Part shown: piece by piece, positions 51,059 to 60,035 of the stretch
Numbering within the stretch: position 1 is the stretch's first letter
How the letters are laid out: each line of letters starts with the position of its first letter
DNA from: Actinoplanes octamycinicus
GTDB taxonomy: Bacteria; Actinomycetota; Actinomycetes; Mycobacteriales; Micromonosporaceae
Assembly: GCF_014205225.1 (NCBI RefSeq)
Contig: NZ_JACHNB010000001.1
Coordinates: 5,685,501-5,749,500, forward strand
Length of the DNA: 64,000 nt
Reading direction: 5' to 3'
Program-made: the position numbers and the translations under genes
Notes under the pieces: model-generated
Database searches by the model: none
Seen by the model: only the letters and a program-made list of their open reading frames with translations
What the model was told of the DNA's origin: nothing

Positions 51059-52045
51059 TCAGTGGCGGCCGGCGAGGGCTTCGCCCAACGGAGTGCGGGT
51101 GTGCAGGACGCGGCCGCCGGCGCGTCGGCTGTCGACCAGGCCGGCGTCGCGCAGCACGGTCAGGTGATGCGACGCGGTGGACGCGGCGAGGCCGGTGAGC
51201 TGGGCGCACTCGGACGTGGACAGCGGCTGCTGGAGCTCGATGACCAGGCGGGCGCGGGCCGCGCCGAGCAGGGCGGTGAGTGCGTCCAGGGCGGCCGACC
51301 CGGGACGGTGCCAGGTCTCCGAGATCCCGTGCGCCGGATAGAAGATCGTCGGCTGGGTGGGCGGCTCGTCCAGCACGAAGCAGCGGCGGGTGGCCATCAC
51401 CGAGGGCACCAGCACCAGGCCGGTGCCGCCGCAGTCCACCGAGTTCGCGTAGTGCGGCAGCTCGACCCGGACCACATCGTCCCGCCAGGTGACCGTCGAG
51501 TGCAGGGTGGCGGCCATCTCGGCGATCCCGGCGTCACCGATCCGCCGGGCCCGGACCGCGATGTCGGCGCGCATCAGGCGCAGCATCTGCGGCCAGACCG
51601 GCGCCAGCAGCGTCGCCCACACCTCCTGCCAGGCCGCGACGATCGTCGCCCGGGCCCGCGCCGGATCGGCGATCAGCTCCCGGATCTCCCGCTGCCGGGC
51701 GCCGCCCGACCGCAGCACCATCTTGTGCAGATCGGCCCGCAGCTGCTCGTCCGGCACGCGACGCAGCCGCTCCAACTCCTCCTCGGGCGTCATGTCCCCG
51801 GAGGGCGCCGAGGTGAGGAAGTCCGGCAGGTAGCCGTCGACACCGCTGATCGTCGCCAGCACGCGGAACGCCGCGCTCGCCGGCTCATCGCGCAGCGTGC
51901 GGAACCAGCCCCAGTGCAGCGGCGCGACCTGCGGGCGCAGTGCGACGCGCACCGCGTGGACCAGCTCGTACCCGGGGGAGATGCCGAACCGGACCGCGGA
52001 GACGTCGGCCGGGTCGAGCCGGAATTCCACCACCTTTCGATCCAC
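51059..52045 (-). CDS. ArsR-type winged-helix regulator with large N-terminal domain
   Basis: The protein has 328 residues. Residues 1-235 form a mixed domain of the type found in many actinobacterial regulators (RFGISPGYELVHAVRVAL, WAGL-free core, VPSVMATRRCFVLDEPPTQPTIFYPAHG). Residues about 245-328 are an ArsR winged helix (ARARLVIELQQPLSTSECAQLTGLAASTASHHLTVLRDAGLVDSRRAGGRVLHTRT). The same architecture occurs at 59016-60032. It is divergent from the YCII-like gene and probably represses it. The gap 50747-51058 between it and the secreted protein holds no gene that I can support. Confidence 0.85.
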   Translation of the reverse strand: MDRKVVEFRLDPADVSAVRFGISPGYELVHAVRVALRPQVAPLHWGWFRTLRDEPASAAFRVLATISGVDGYLPDFLTSAPSGDMTPEEELERLRRVPDEQLRADLHKMVLRSGGARQREIRELIADPARARATIVAAWQEVWATLLAPVWPQMLRLMRADIAVRARRIGDAGIAEMAATLHSTVTWRDDVVRVELPHYANSVDCGGTGLVLVPSVMATRRCFVLDEPPTQPTIFYPAHGISETWHRPGSAALDALTALLGAARARLVIELQQPLSTSECAQLTGLAASTASHHLTVLRDAGLVDSRRAGGRVLHTRTPLGEALAGRH

Positions 52046-52135
52046 ATCGAAAGCCTAGTCGGCGCACCGCCCGCTCCCGGAGAGTGAGGACCGCACCGAC
52101 GGCCGGACCGGCCACGACAGAAAGAGGACCGTCCC

Positions 52136-52501
52136 ATGGCTCAGTACTTCCTCACCGTCCCGGGCGACGCGGCCGCCGAGCCGACGCTGGCGTCCCTGCA
52201 CGAGACCGACCCGGCCGAACTGGCGGCGCTGGTGGCCGCCGTCGGCCGGGTGAACGCGGCGCTGCACGAGGCCGGCGCCTTCGTGCACGCCGGAGGGCTG
52301 CACCCGCCGTCGACCGCGGTCACCGTCGACGCCACCGGCGCCGAGGCCGAGCAGATCCCCGGACCGTTCGCCAGCGCGGACCAGTACGTCAGCGGCTTCT
52401 GGATCATCGACGTCCCGGACCGGGAGGCGGCACTCAGCTGGGCCGGCCGGTGCTCGGCCGCGGCCCGGTCGCGGATCGAGGTCCGTGCCCTGCAGGGCTG
52501 A
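52136..52501 (+). CDS. YCII/DGPF-like small protein
   Basis: This 121-residue protein has the dimeric alpha-beta ferredoxin-like fold of the YCII/DGPF family: MAQYFLTVPGD, TEADQ-like SADQYVSGFWIIDVPDREAALSWAGRCSAA and IEVRALQG. Homologues are often encoded beside ECF sigma factors or ArsR regulators, as here. Biochemical function is not established. The ATG lies 90 bp from the divergent ArsR-type gene. Confidence 0.82.
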   Translation: MAQYFLTVPGDAAAEPTLASLHETDPAELAALVAAVGRVNAALHEAGAFVHAGGLHPPSTAVTVDATGAEAEQIPGPFASADQYVSGFWIIDVPDREAALSWAGRCSAAARSRIEVRALQG

Positions 52502-52646
52502 GCGCCCAGCGCCGCCGCCTCGCGGTCGCGCCCACCCAGCGGACCCGGCGCCTGCGCCGCTGGGGCGCCGCCACCGGCACGCCTGGCCCGCGCCGCCGCC
52601 GGAATGACTTGATCCGCCCGCGTCGATGGGCGTTATCGTCACGGGT

Positions 52647-53609
52647 ATGAACAAGCAGCGTCCGACCCTGGCCGACGTGGCCCGGGTGGCCGGCGTCTCG
52701 CGGGCGACCGCGTCGCGCGCGATCAACGGTGAGTACGGCACCTCGGAGGAGTCCCGCGACCGGGTGCGCGCGGTCGCGGCCCGGCTCGGCTTCGAACCGA
52801 ACGCGGTGGCCCGGGCGCTGGCCACCGGCCGGGGCAGCGCCGGGCGGCGGGAGCGGATCGAGATCCTGATCGTCGACGACGATCCGGACGCGATGAGCGC
52901 CAAGCCGTTCTACGGCCGGGTGCTGACCGGCGCGATGCGGGCGGTGGGTGACCGGGACATCGCGGTCGAGGTGCGGCAGGTCGCCCGCCCGCCGGCGCTC
53001 GACGACAACGTGCCGTTCGGCCGGCTGCTGGTCAACGTCGCCGGCGAGGCCGGCGCGGCCTACGCCCGGCAGGGCCGGACGATCGCGCTGGGCCGGTCCG
53101 CGCCGGGCGTCACCTACGTCGCCCCGGACAACGAGGGTGGCGGGTTCCAGGCCGCCGCGCACCTGGTCAACACCGGCCGCAAGCGGATCGGCGCGGTCTT
53201 CGGCCCGCAGACCCCGTGCGCCCAGGAGCGCAAGGCCGGCTTCCTGCGCGTGACGACCGGCGCGGCCCGGGCCGTGGTCTCGGTCGACGGCGACTTCACC
53301 CGGGCCACCGCCTACGCCGCCGCCAAGGAGCTGCTGGCCCGCGAGCCGCTGCTGGACGCGGTCTTCGCCGCCTGCGACGTGACCGCGATGGGCGTGCTGC
53401 GCGCGTTGCGCGAGGCCGGCCGCCGGGTGCCGGAGGACGTCGCGGTGGTCGGCTTCGACGGCAGCACCCTGGCCGAGGCCGCCGACCTGTCGTCGGTCTA
53501 CATGCCGGTCGAGGAGGAGGCCGCCTCGGCGGTCCGCCACCTGCTGGACCCGGCCCTGCCACGCCCGGGCCGCCTGCCGACGTCCCTCACGGTCCGCAGC
53601 TCCAGCTGA
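52647..53609 (+). CDS. LacI-family transcriptional regulator
   Basis: The protein has 320 residues. The helix-turn-helix and hinge (PTLADVARVAGVSRATASRAINGEYGTSEESRDRVRAVAARLGFEPNAVARAL) are followed by a periplasmic-binding-protein-like sensor domain (FGRLLVNVAGEAG, DAVFAACDVTAMGVLRALREAGRRVPEDVAVVGFDG). ATG 52647 lies 7 bases after TATCGT (52634-52639), a -10 that implies a leaderless message; an earlier GTG at 52626 would precede it. No sugar-uptake genes are adjacent, so the target is probably elsewhere. Confidence 0.9.
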   Translation: MNKQRPTLADVARVAGVSRATASRAINGEYGTSEESRDRVRAVAARLGFEPNAVARALATGRGSAGRRERIEILIVDDDPDAMSAKPFYGRVLTGAMRAVGDRDIAVEVRQVARPPALDDNVPFGRLLVNVAGEAGAAYARQGRTIALGRSAPGVTYVAPDNEGGGFQAAAHLVNTGRKRIGAVFGPQTPCAQERKAGFLRVTTGAARAVVSVDGDFTRATAYAAAKELLAREPLLDAVFAACDVTAMGVLRALREAGRRVPEDVAVVGFDGSTLAEAADLSSVYMPVEEEAASAVRHLLDPALPRPGRLPTSLTVRSSS

Positions 53610-54183
53610 CCGCCTCTTTCGGTACGAGCTGAGCACCGTCCGTGCCGCTGCCATCGTGGTCGACGCTGATGACTTGGCAGATGCATCGTGGGGCGGGGCT
53701 CACGCCTGCGTGCACTGTCGGGAGGACCGTTCCCGGTGCCGTCGTCGTTCTTCGTGCCGCTACGTCTGATGATCCCGTGCCGATGCGCTTCCGGGCAGGC
53801 GAAGGTGCCGACGGCGGACGCGGGCGGGGGGTGATCATCTCGGTGATCATGCACACGGCGCCGCTCGCCCATGCCACCAGGAAGCCTGATCGTGACGGAC
53901 CCTGCCCTCCTGTGCTGGAACTGATATGGCGCGCCTACTTCCGCTCAGGTGCTTCCGTCGCGCGACGTACGGGAATCTTCGCGACTTCGACAACCTTTTT
54001 CTCTTGGAAGAAGTCGTCATCTCCGAAAAAGTCGTCGTACTCCCGAAGTGCAACTCGTGGTTACGGCTTCCGATGCGAGCCGTGCGGGACAGGCGTATTC
54101 CGCTGGCAGCGATGAGGGCGCCGGTGGCGCTTGCGCCGGATCCAGCCCGCCAGCCGGCTACGCGGTTCCGGGAGAGGCCGCTA
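53610..54183. other. 574-bp region without a supported gene, possible decayed DNA
   Basis: This stretch has weaker codon bias and more A+T than its surroundings, for example around 53985-54050. Several open frames exist on both strands but none looks coherent. On the minus strand 53935-54048 reads as an acidic-then-basic peptide (REYDDFFGDDDFFQEKKVVE, then VAKIPVRRATEAPERK, then stop) that resembles real protein, yet a stop codon lies just upstream and no start is visible. It may be the end of a decayed gene. The first 30 bp contain a short piece of the dispersed TTTCGGTACG repeat. Confidence 0.4.
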
Positions 54184-54439
54184 ATGTTCGGACATCGCCA
54201 CGATGAGCGCTCACCGCTGCAACGGGCTCTGGAAGCCGCCGCGTCATTGAAGCCGGGATCGTGGGAGAGCGTGGAGTCGCTGGCGGTGCTCGCCCGTCGA
54301 GTGCATGGGGACGCCCCAGGCGGAGCAGCGCTATCAGGCGGCATCCGGTGCGGCAGCACAACGGAGAGCGGGCACGTACGACGCCGTCCGCGCCCTGGCG
54401 TGGCTCAGCCGCGCCGGCCGCGAACTGCACGGCGCCTGA
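54184..54439 (+). pseudogene. Small hypothetical gene with a single-base frameshift
   Basis: ATG 54184 has a strong ribosome site (GGAGAGG at 54171-54177, 6-bp spacer). The frame runs MFGHRHDERSPLQRALEAA, SLKPGSWESVESLAVLARRVHG and then loses sense at a G4 run (54307-54310). The frame shifted by one base continues TPQAEQRYQAASGAAAQRRAG, YDAVRALAWLSRAGRELHGA and stops at 54439. Removing one G would give a coherent protein of about 84 residues. It is either a recent frameshift mutation or a sequencing error. I recognise no family. Confidence 0.55.
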
Positions 54440-54708
54440 CGTTCTCGGGCGGTGGGTCACGGCTGAAGATGCCGACGTGCCGGTCCACGCGGGTCAGGCG
54501 TGCTCGGGCCGGCCTCGCCGAGGAGCGCCGGGTGTCGGGCTGAACCGCGGGAATCCGGCGGCGGGTGTCCATGGCATTCGGAGAACCGGAGCGGACCATG
54601 AGGGCGGCGGTCTGGTGGCGAAGAGGGCGATTCGGCCGGCGCTGTGGCGCGTTCATGCGTATGGATATCATCTGTCGTCCTTGATGGATGATGCGGGGAG
54701 AATCTGAG

Positions 54709-55710
54709 ATGTGGCGCCCTATCGCAACAATTGTTGCAGCATTAATGCTGCTGACGACGGGTTGCGGCAATCCAGAACACGATGGTTCTGAGCCTTCCAC
54801 CGTCCTCGATGACGGTGTCGCCGAGGAATCCAGCATGCCGGCGACTGAGCGGCCGTCAGGTCTGGTGTTCGCCTCGGGCAGCATCCTCACGACGGGCGAT
54901 GCCGCCCTCTCCGCCTACGATCCGGTCAGTGGCCGGTCGGCGGGTGTCTATCAGCTGCCGGACGAGCTGCACACGGCTCCTGATCGCGCTCAATTCGATG
55001 CGGCCCTGACTCGGTTGGCCTACGCCAACGACTGCAAGGTTCACGTTGCCGTCTTGTCGGGAACCAGCTACGAGCCGACGGCCGAATGGTCTCCGGCCCA
55101 GGCATACGGCAAGGATCAGCAGTGCTATCGGGACCCAGTTTTCGTGGACGGAAGGATCCGGGTGCGGATGGGCCCGTCCAAGTCCCCCGACTCCTACCAC
55201 GTGATGTCGTTGGACCCTGACAACCCGGCTACGCCTCCCGTCGACCAGGGACCTGGTCGTCCGTACGAGGAGCAGCAGTACACCGATGCCGGTGGAAGCG
55301 ACTTCGACGCACGCGTCTACCTCAGGGACGGATCTGTCAGCAACGTGTGGATCATCGGCTATCTGCCATTGAAGAAGGGCCAGTACCTCGGTGACTCCTT
55401 CGAGTACAACTGCCGCGTTCACGTCGACGACACGACCTTGCTGTGCACTTCTGGCAATGGCAAAGCACAGCCGTACGGCAGCGTTGCGGTCGCCACGGTG
55501 AACACCTCGACCCGAAAGATCGGCCTCAGGAAGGTGCTTCCGGACACCGAGGCCGGCGGAACAGCGGTGTTCCTGAGCCCGGACAAGAAGCAAATCTCCG
55601 TTCATGACAACTCCGGCTGGTACGTGGCGCCTGCCGACGGCTCATCGCTTCCTCAGCGCAGCGCGCTGAGTGAGCAGAAACTTGAGGGTGAGCCGCTTTT
55701 CTGGAGCTGA
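54709..55710 (+). CDS. Lipoprotein with probable beta-propeller-like body
   Basis: The protein has 333 residues. ATG 54709 (GGGGAG 8 bp upstream) gives MWRPIATIVAALMLLTTGC, a lipoprotein signal with Cys about residue 19. The mature part has repeated short beta-strand units with Gly/Asp turns (GSILTTGDAALSAYDPVSGRSAGVYQLP, YHVMSLDPDNPATPP, GTAVFLSPDKKQISVHDNSGWYVAPADGS), suggesting a WD40/PQQ-like propeller. Four cysteines occur in the middle. Codon use is less G+C-extreme than its neighbours. No named family is recognised. Confidence 0.75.
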   Translation: MWRPIATIVAALMLLTTGCGNPEHDGSEPSTVLDDGVAEESSMPATERPSGLVFASGSILTTGDAALSAYDPVSGRSAGVYQLPDELHTAPDRAQFDAALTRLAYANDCKVHVAVLSGTSYEPTAEWSPAQAYGKDQQCYRDPVFVDGRIRVRMGPSKSPDSYHVMSLDPDNPATPPVDQGPGRPYEEQQYTDAGGSDFDARVYLRDGSVSNVWIIGYLPLKKGQYLGDSFEYNCRVHVDDTTLLCTSGNGKAQPYGSVAVATVNTSTRKIGLRKVLPDTEAGGTAVFLSPDKKQISVHDNSGWYVAPADGSSLPQRSALSEQKLEGEPLFWS

Positions 55711-55821
55711 GAGACCTTCCGCCCGGCAGGCTGCCGTTCCGCCGGGATCGCGCAGCGTCCCGGCTGGTCCGGGGCGCTCGCCCGGAAAGGCCGTGCGCTT
55801 ACCGCGTACCGGAAGAAAGCG

Positions 55822-56568
55822 TCAGGTGACGAAGAGGACGATGGCCACGGCGGTGGCGAAGACGACGATGGTCCAGCGCAGGACCTCGGACGGCAGGCGG
55901 CGGGCCAGGCGGGCGCCGAAGAAGCCGCCGACGACGGTGGCCGGGGCAAGGACGGCGACGACCGCCCAGTTCACCGGGCCGAAGGCGCTGTAGATCAGGA
56001 CCGTGGTGACGCCGACTATCGCGGAGAAGACGTTCTTCAGGGCGCTGATCCGCTGCAGGGTCTCCGCCAGGACCAGGGCCAGGGCGGCGATCAGCAGGAC
56101 GCCCATCGCGGCGTTGAAGTAGCCGCCGTAGAGGCCGCAGAGCAGGACCGCGAGGCGGAACCGGAACGCGGTGCGGCCCGGGTCGGGGTGGCCGGTCAAG
56201 GAGCGCAGCCGGTTCTGGAAGGCCATCAGGGCGGCGGCGGCCAGCAGCAGGAACGGCACCACCACGTCGAAGACCGCGTGCGGGGTGAACAGCAGCAGCG
56301 CGCTGCCGCCGAGCGTGCCGAGCACCGCGACCGGGATCAGCGTGCGGATCCGGCGGCCCTGGCCGGTCAGGTCCGGGCGGCTGCCGGCGGCGCTGGCCGC
56401 GTAGCCCGGGGCGACCGACAGCGCGTTGCTGACGTTGGCGGCGACGCCGGGCAGGCCCAGACCGACCAGCAGCGGGAAGGTGACCAGGGAGCCGCCGCCG
56501 GCGATCGCGTTGATCGCGCCGGCGACCAGGCCGCCGCCGAGCAGCACGAGCGTCTGGCCGGGCGTCAT
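55822..56568 (-). CDS. TauE/SafE-family sulfite/organosulfonate exporter-like permease
   Basis: This 248-residue membrane protein has about eight helices and the TauE/SafE hallmarks: GGGLVAGAINAIAGGGSLVTFPLLVGLGLPGVAANVSNAL near the start and FNAAMGVLLIAALALVL, LKNVFSAIVGVTTVLIYSAFGPVNW in the second half. Members move sulfite, sulfonates or related anions. The gap to the convergent lipoprotein gene (55711-55821) carries a weak copy of the dispersed repeat (GCCGGGATCGCGCAGCGTCC-like and CGTACCGGAA). Confidence 0.88.
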   Translation of the reverse strand: MTPGQTLVLLGGGLVAGAINAIAGGGSLVTFPLLVGLGLPGVAANVSNALSVAPGYAASAAGSRPDLTGQGRRIRTLIPVAVLGTLGGSALLLFTPHAVFDVVVPFLLLAAAALMAFQNRLRSLTGHPDPGRTAFRFRLAVLLCGLYGGYFNAAMGVLLIAALALVLAETLQRISALKNVFSAIVGVTTVLIYSAFGPVNWAVVAVLAPATVVGGFFGARLARRLPSEVLRWTIVVFATAVAIVLFVT

Positions 56569-56620
56569 CCGATCATTCTGCGGCCGGCGGAGCGGGGCCG
56601 CTGGTCAGCCGGCCCGCGGG

Positions 56621-58096
56621 TCACCCCGTGTAGCGCGGCTCGGTCAGGCGGCGGCGGAACTCGGCGTGCGCCGACTGGAAGACGGCGTTGAGCCGCTCCA
56701 GCTCGGCCTCGGTCGGCTCCCGGCGCAGCTCCACGTTGATTTTGAAGTCGTCGTCGACGATCGCCACGTCCAGGTCGGCCAGCAGGTCGGTGGGCAGCCG
56801 GGTGAGGACGAACTCGCGGAACGCCTCGGCGATCGTGCCGGCCATGTCGCCGCAGCCGCAGGTGCGGCCCTCCAGGACGGCGCCCAGGTGGCTGCGGCCG
56901 ACGATGGCGTCCGGGTGGGCCGGGCCGAGCAGCGGCAGCGTCTCCTCCAGCACCGTGCGCGCCTCCGGCAGCCGCTCCTCGTGCTGCAGGAACAGCCCGA
57001 GCGCCACCCCGGCCCGGCCGACCGTCTCGTGGTCGGCGCCGCGCCGGGCCTGCGCCAGCGCCTCGGTCAGCCGCTGCTCGGCCGGGCCGGGCCGGCCGGC
57101 CTCGCGCAGCGCGATGCCCCAGTTGCGCAGCACCTGGCTCTGCAGCTCGGGCCGGCCGATCCGCTCGGCCCGCTGGTAGGCCGCGGCGTACGTGTCCAGC
57201 GCCCCGTCCGGGTCGCCGGCGTCGTCCCGGGCCATCGCCAGCCCGAGCGCCGCCATCACCGCCTCCTCCTGCCGGCCCTGCCGGTCGTAGGCGGCCAGCA
57301 CCCGCTCGATCGCCTGCACCCGGCCGGCCTGGTCGCCCAGGTCCTGACCCAGGTTGGCGAGCACCGACAGCGCGTTCAGGGTGGCCTGGTGGTCCGGGCC
57401 GAGCCGCTCCTCGACCGCCGCGACCAGCAGCGCGACCAGATCGCGGGACGCCGGGTCCTGGTGGTCGGCGGCCTGCAGGACGGCGTGCGCGATCTGCTCG
57501 ACCACCTCGTCCGGCAGCTGGGCCAGGCCGACGAAGACCGGGTCGGTGGAGTCCGAGGCGTGCACCACCATGGCCCGCAACGCCAGCGCGGAGGCGACCC
57601 GCTCGTGGCCGTTGGCCCACAGGTTCCGCACCGCCTCCTCGACGACCTGCCGGGCCTCGGCGTGGTTGCCGCGGTGCAGCAGCAGGTCGGCGAGCGGCTC
57701 CAGGCCGAACGCGAACCCGGCGTGCTCGCGGCCGTAGAACGCCAGCCGCTCCTGGACGCCCTGCCGCAGCTCCCGCTCGGCCTCGTCGAGCCGGTCGGCG
57801 AAGCGCAGCGCCATGCCCAGGTTCAGCCGGTAGGTCAGCTGGTCCTTGTGCGACTCCTGGTCGCGCGGCGGCGCCGAGGCGGCCAGCCGGAAACACTCGA
57901 TGGCCCGGTCCAGCTGGTCCGCGTTGAGCAGCACGTTGCCCAGGTCGCACTGGGCGGAGGCCCAGGCCGGGCTGCCGGCGCCGTGCCGCTCGGTGGCGGT
58001 CTGCAGCTCGCGGGCCATCACGTTCTCGGCGTCGACCAGGCGGCCCTCGCGCAGCAGGGCGAAGGCGACATCGACCGGGGTGGGGGCGGTGGTCAC
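56621..58096 (-). CDS. Tetratricopeptide-repeat protein
   Basis: This 491-residue, all-helical soluble protein has TPR units such as ASAQCDLGNVLLNADQLDRAIECFRLA, QLTYRLNLGMALRFADRLDEAERELRQG and QVLRNWGIALREAGRPGPAEQRLTEALAQARR. A CGCGDM cluster lies near residue 410, ahead of a C-terminal segment that may form a small separate domain (VAIVDDDFKINVELRREPTEAELERLN). TPR proteins are scaffolds; the partner is unknown. The GTG start is at 58096, divergent from the DUF4253 gene with a 47-bp gap. Confidence 0.8.
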   Translation of the reverse strand: MTTAPTPVDVAFALLREGRLVDAENVMARELQTATERHGAGSPAWASAQCDLGNVLLNADQLDRAIECFRLAASAPPRDQESHKDQLTYRLNLGMALRFADRLDEAERELRQGVQERLAFYGREHAGFAFGLEPLADLLLHRGNHAEARQVVEEAVRNLWANGHERVASALALRAMVVHASDSTDPVFVGLAQLPDEVVEQIAHAVLQAADHQDPASRDLVALLVAAVEERLGPDHQATLNALSVLANLGQDLGDQAGRVQAIERVLAAYDRQGRQEEAVMAALGLAMARDDAGDPDGALDTYAAAYQRAERIGRPELQSQVLRNWGIALREAGRPGPAEQRLTEALAQARRGADHETVGRAGVALGLFLQHEERLPEARTVLEETLPLLGPAHPDAIVGRSHLGAVLEGRTCGCGDMAGTIAEAFREFVLTRLPTDLLADLDVAIVDDDFKINVELRREPTEAELERLNAVFQSAHAEFRRRLTEPRYTG

Positions 58097-58143
58097 GCGG
58101 GGCAGTCTACGAGGTCCGGGTGTCGCGGGATTACCATGCGGCG

Positions 58144-58875
58144 ATGATCGATCTGCCGCCGACGGTAACCCTGTTCACCACCCCGGGCGGGGTGGAGGTG
58201 GCCGGGTTCCCGGCGGCCGGCGACGAGGCGCTGCGCTGGTGGGAGCGGCTGCGGGCGGCCTACCCGGCGAGCGGCCGCTGGCCGCTGCTGATCGAGGACG
58301 ACACCCCGGAATATCTGGAGGACTCCTTCACGTACGCCTCCGTCGCGGAGTCCCTGGAGCAGGCGCGCACCCTGGACGGCGCCGCGCTGCTCGCCGCCGA
58401 CGGTGAGCGGGAGCTGGCCGGGCTGCCCGCCGATCTCGCCGTCGCGGTGCGCCGGGAACTGGCCGGCGAGGGGACCTGGCCGGCCGAGCCGGAACGCCCC
58501 GGGTTCGGCCTGCCGTTCTTCCGGAGCGGGCAGCCGGCCCAGGTGACCGTGGCGCTGGTGCCGGTCGCCGAGCCGTGGCTGATTCCGGTCACCCTGCACT
58601 ACGGCGGCTGGAACAAGTATCCGGCCCCGGGCGAGCACGCCGCGATCATGCGGTACTGGCAGCAGCGGTACGGCGCCGAGCCGGTGGTGCTGACCGGCAC
58701 CACCGTCGAGTACGCGGTCGCCCGCCCGCCGCTGACCCGGCCGGACGCTCTCGCGCTGGCCTGGGAGTACCGGCTCTACAACGACGGCGAGTACGACCTC
58801 TACCGCGCCGAGACCCTGACCGACCTGGCCGGCGGGCTGCTCGGCAACCCGGTCTGGCGGATGTGGTGGGACTGA
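58144..58875 (+). CDS. DUF4253-domain protein
   Basis: This 243-residue protein has a C-terminal DUF4253 domain with VALVPVAEPWLIPVTLHYGGWNKYP, EHAAIMRYWQQRYGAEPVVLTGTTVEYAVARPP and ALAWEYRLYNDGEYDLY. This domain is widespread in Streptomyces and relatives, often near toxin/immunity or hypothetical genes, and has no known activity. TACCAT (58132-58137) lies 6 bases before ATG 58144 and could be the -10 of a leaderless transcript. Confidence 0.85.
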   Translation: MIDLPPTVTLFTTPGGVEVAGFPAAGDEALRWWERLRAAYPASGRWPLLIEDDTPEYLEDSFTYASVAESLEQARTLDGAALLAADGERELAGLPADLAVAVRRELAGEGTWPAEPERPGFGLPFFRSGQPAQVTVALVPVAEPWLIPVTLHYGGWNKYPAPGEHAAIMRYWQQRYGAEPVVLTGTTVEYAVARPPLTRPDALALAWEYRLYNDGEYDLYRAETLTDLAGGLLGNPVWRMWWD

Positions 58876-58882
58876 TCCGAGG

Positions 58883-58909
58883 GTGGTGAGCGACCGGGTC
58901 GCCCACCAC
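58883..58909 (+). terminator. Probable terminator after DUF4253 gene
   Basis: GTGGTGAGCGACC (58883-58895) pairs with GGTCGCCCACCAC (58897-58909) with one mismatch. The stem begins 7 bp after the stop codon. The central loop is very short, so the real hairpin would open a few base pairs. Confidence 0.5.
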
Positions 58910-59015
58910 TCTCCACCCCCGATGACCTGCCCGTTCAGCCTCGGTCAGAGGGTCCTCGCCGATCAAGCACATTCCGTCCTGGCTAAAACAGCACAGTGGA
59001 CGCCAGGATGGGACC

Positions 59016-60032
59016 GTGTTGCGCATCCACTTCACGGTCGCCGACGCCACGAAGGTCCGGGTGGCCGTGCTGGGGCCGCTCGCCGAGCTGCAGCTGAGCC
59101 TGCACCGGCTGCGGCGGCCGGGACACCAGGGCTGGTTCGACCGGTGGCGGGCGCCGACCGTGGCCGGCGCCCGGACGCTCTCCCCGGACGTCGGTGAGCT
59201 GGCCCGCTTCCTCACCCCGGCGGCCGGGCTGGTCGACCTGTTCACCCTGGTCGGGCCGGTGGACGACTACGCCGACGCGGTGGACCGGCTGTGCCGGGCG
59301 CCGGCCGGGCCGCTGCGCGACGAGTTCTCCTTCGCGCCGGTGGTGGCCGGGGTCCGGGCCGGGTGGATCGGCGACTTCGCGCACGGCGACCGGGCCGCCC
59401 GCTCCCGGCTGGTCCGGGCGCTGGACGACTATCACGGCCTGGCGATCGAGCCGTACTGGCCGCGGATCCGGGCGCTGCTCGACAACGAGCGGGCCGCCCG
59501 GATCGACGTGATGGGCACCCACGGGCTGGACGCGATGCTGGCCGGGATGGCGCCGACCCTGCGGTGGAAGGCGCCGGTCCTGGAGGTGCCCGGCTATGTC
59601 GGGGTGAACCGGGCGGGCGCCGGCAAGGTCACCGAGGTGCACCTGGACGGGCGCGGCCTGGTGCTGGCCCCGTCGGTGTTCAGCGACACCGACCCGGGCC
59701 TGTTCGAGCCGCTGAACGACGACCCGGCGGTGCTGCTGTACCCGATCGGCCTGGACCCGGCTGCCGCGCTGCGGCTGTGGCGGCGGGACGGCGAGTCCGG
59801 CGAGCGGGCCCTGGCCGGGCTGCTCGGCGGCACCCGGGCGGCCGCGCTGCGGGTGATCGCCGACGGCTGCACCACCTCCGAGCTGGCCCAGCGGATCGGC
59901 ATCTCGCCGGGTGGCGCCAGCCAGCACGCCACCGTGCTGCGCGAGGCCGGCCTGGTGGTGAGCCACCGGCACCGGAACACCGTCCGGCACACGCTGACCG
60001 GTCTCGGCGCCGGGCTGCTGAACGCGCCCTGA
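59016..60032 (+). CDS. ArsR-type winged-helix regulator with large N-terminal domain
   Basis: This 338-residue protein has the same architecture as the regulator at 51059-52045. An N-terminal ~250 residues (VAVLGPLAELQLSLHRLRRPG, VDLFTLVGPVDDYADAVDRL, GLVLAPSVFSDTDPGLFEPLND) precede a C-terminal ArsR winged helix (RAAALRVIADGCTTSELAQRIGISPGGASQHATVLREAGLVVSHRHRNTVRHTLT). GTG 59016 is preceded by AGGA. No operon partner is visible; its targets are unknown. Confidence 0.85.
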   Translation: MLRIHFTVADATKVRVAVLGPLAELQLSLHRLRRPGHQGWFDRWRAPTVAGARTLSPDVGELARFLTPAAGLVDLFTLVGPVDDYADAVDRLCRAPAGPLRDEFSFAPVVAGVRAGWIGDFAHGDRAARSRLVRALDDYHGLAIEPYWPRIRALLDNERAARIDVMGTHGLDAMLAGMAPTLRWKAPVLEVPGYVGVNRAGAGKVTEVHLDGRGLVLAPSVFSDTDPGLFEPLNDDPAVLLYPIGLDPAAALRLWRRDGESGERALAGLLGGTRAAALRVIADGCTTSELAQRIGISPGGASQHATVLREAGLVVSHRHRNTVRHTLTGLGAGLLNAP

Positions 60033-60035
60033 CGC

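Noticed and set aside
54440..54708. Continuation of the frameshifted gene or another small gene
   Set aside because: No frame has a coherent sequence or ribosome site until the lipoprotein gene at 54709.
56565..57950. A long minus-strand frame overlapping the TPR gene
   Set aside because: Arg/Gly/Ala-rich out-of-frame translation. The TPR pattern is in the 56621-58096 frame.
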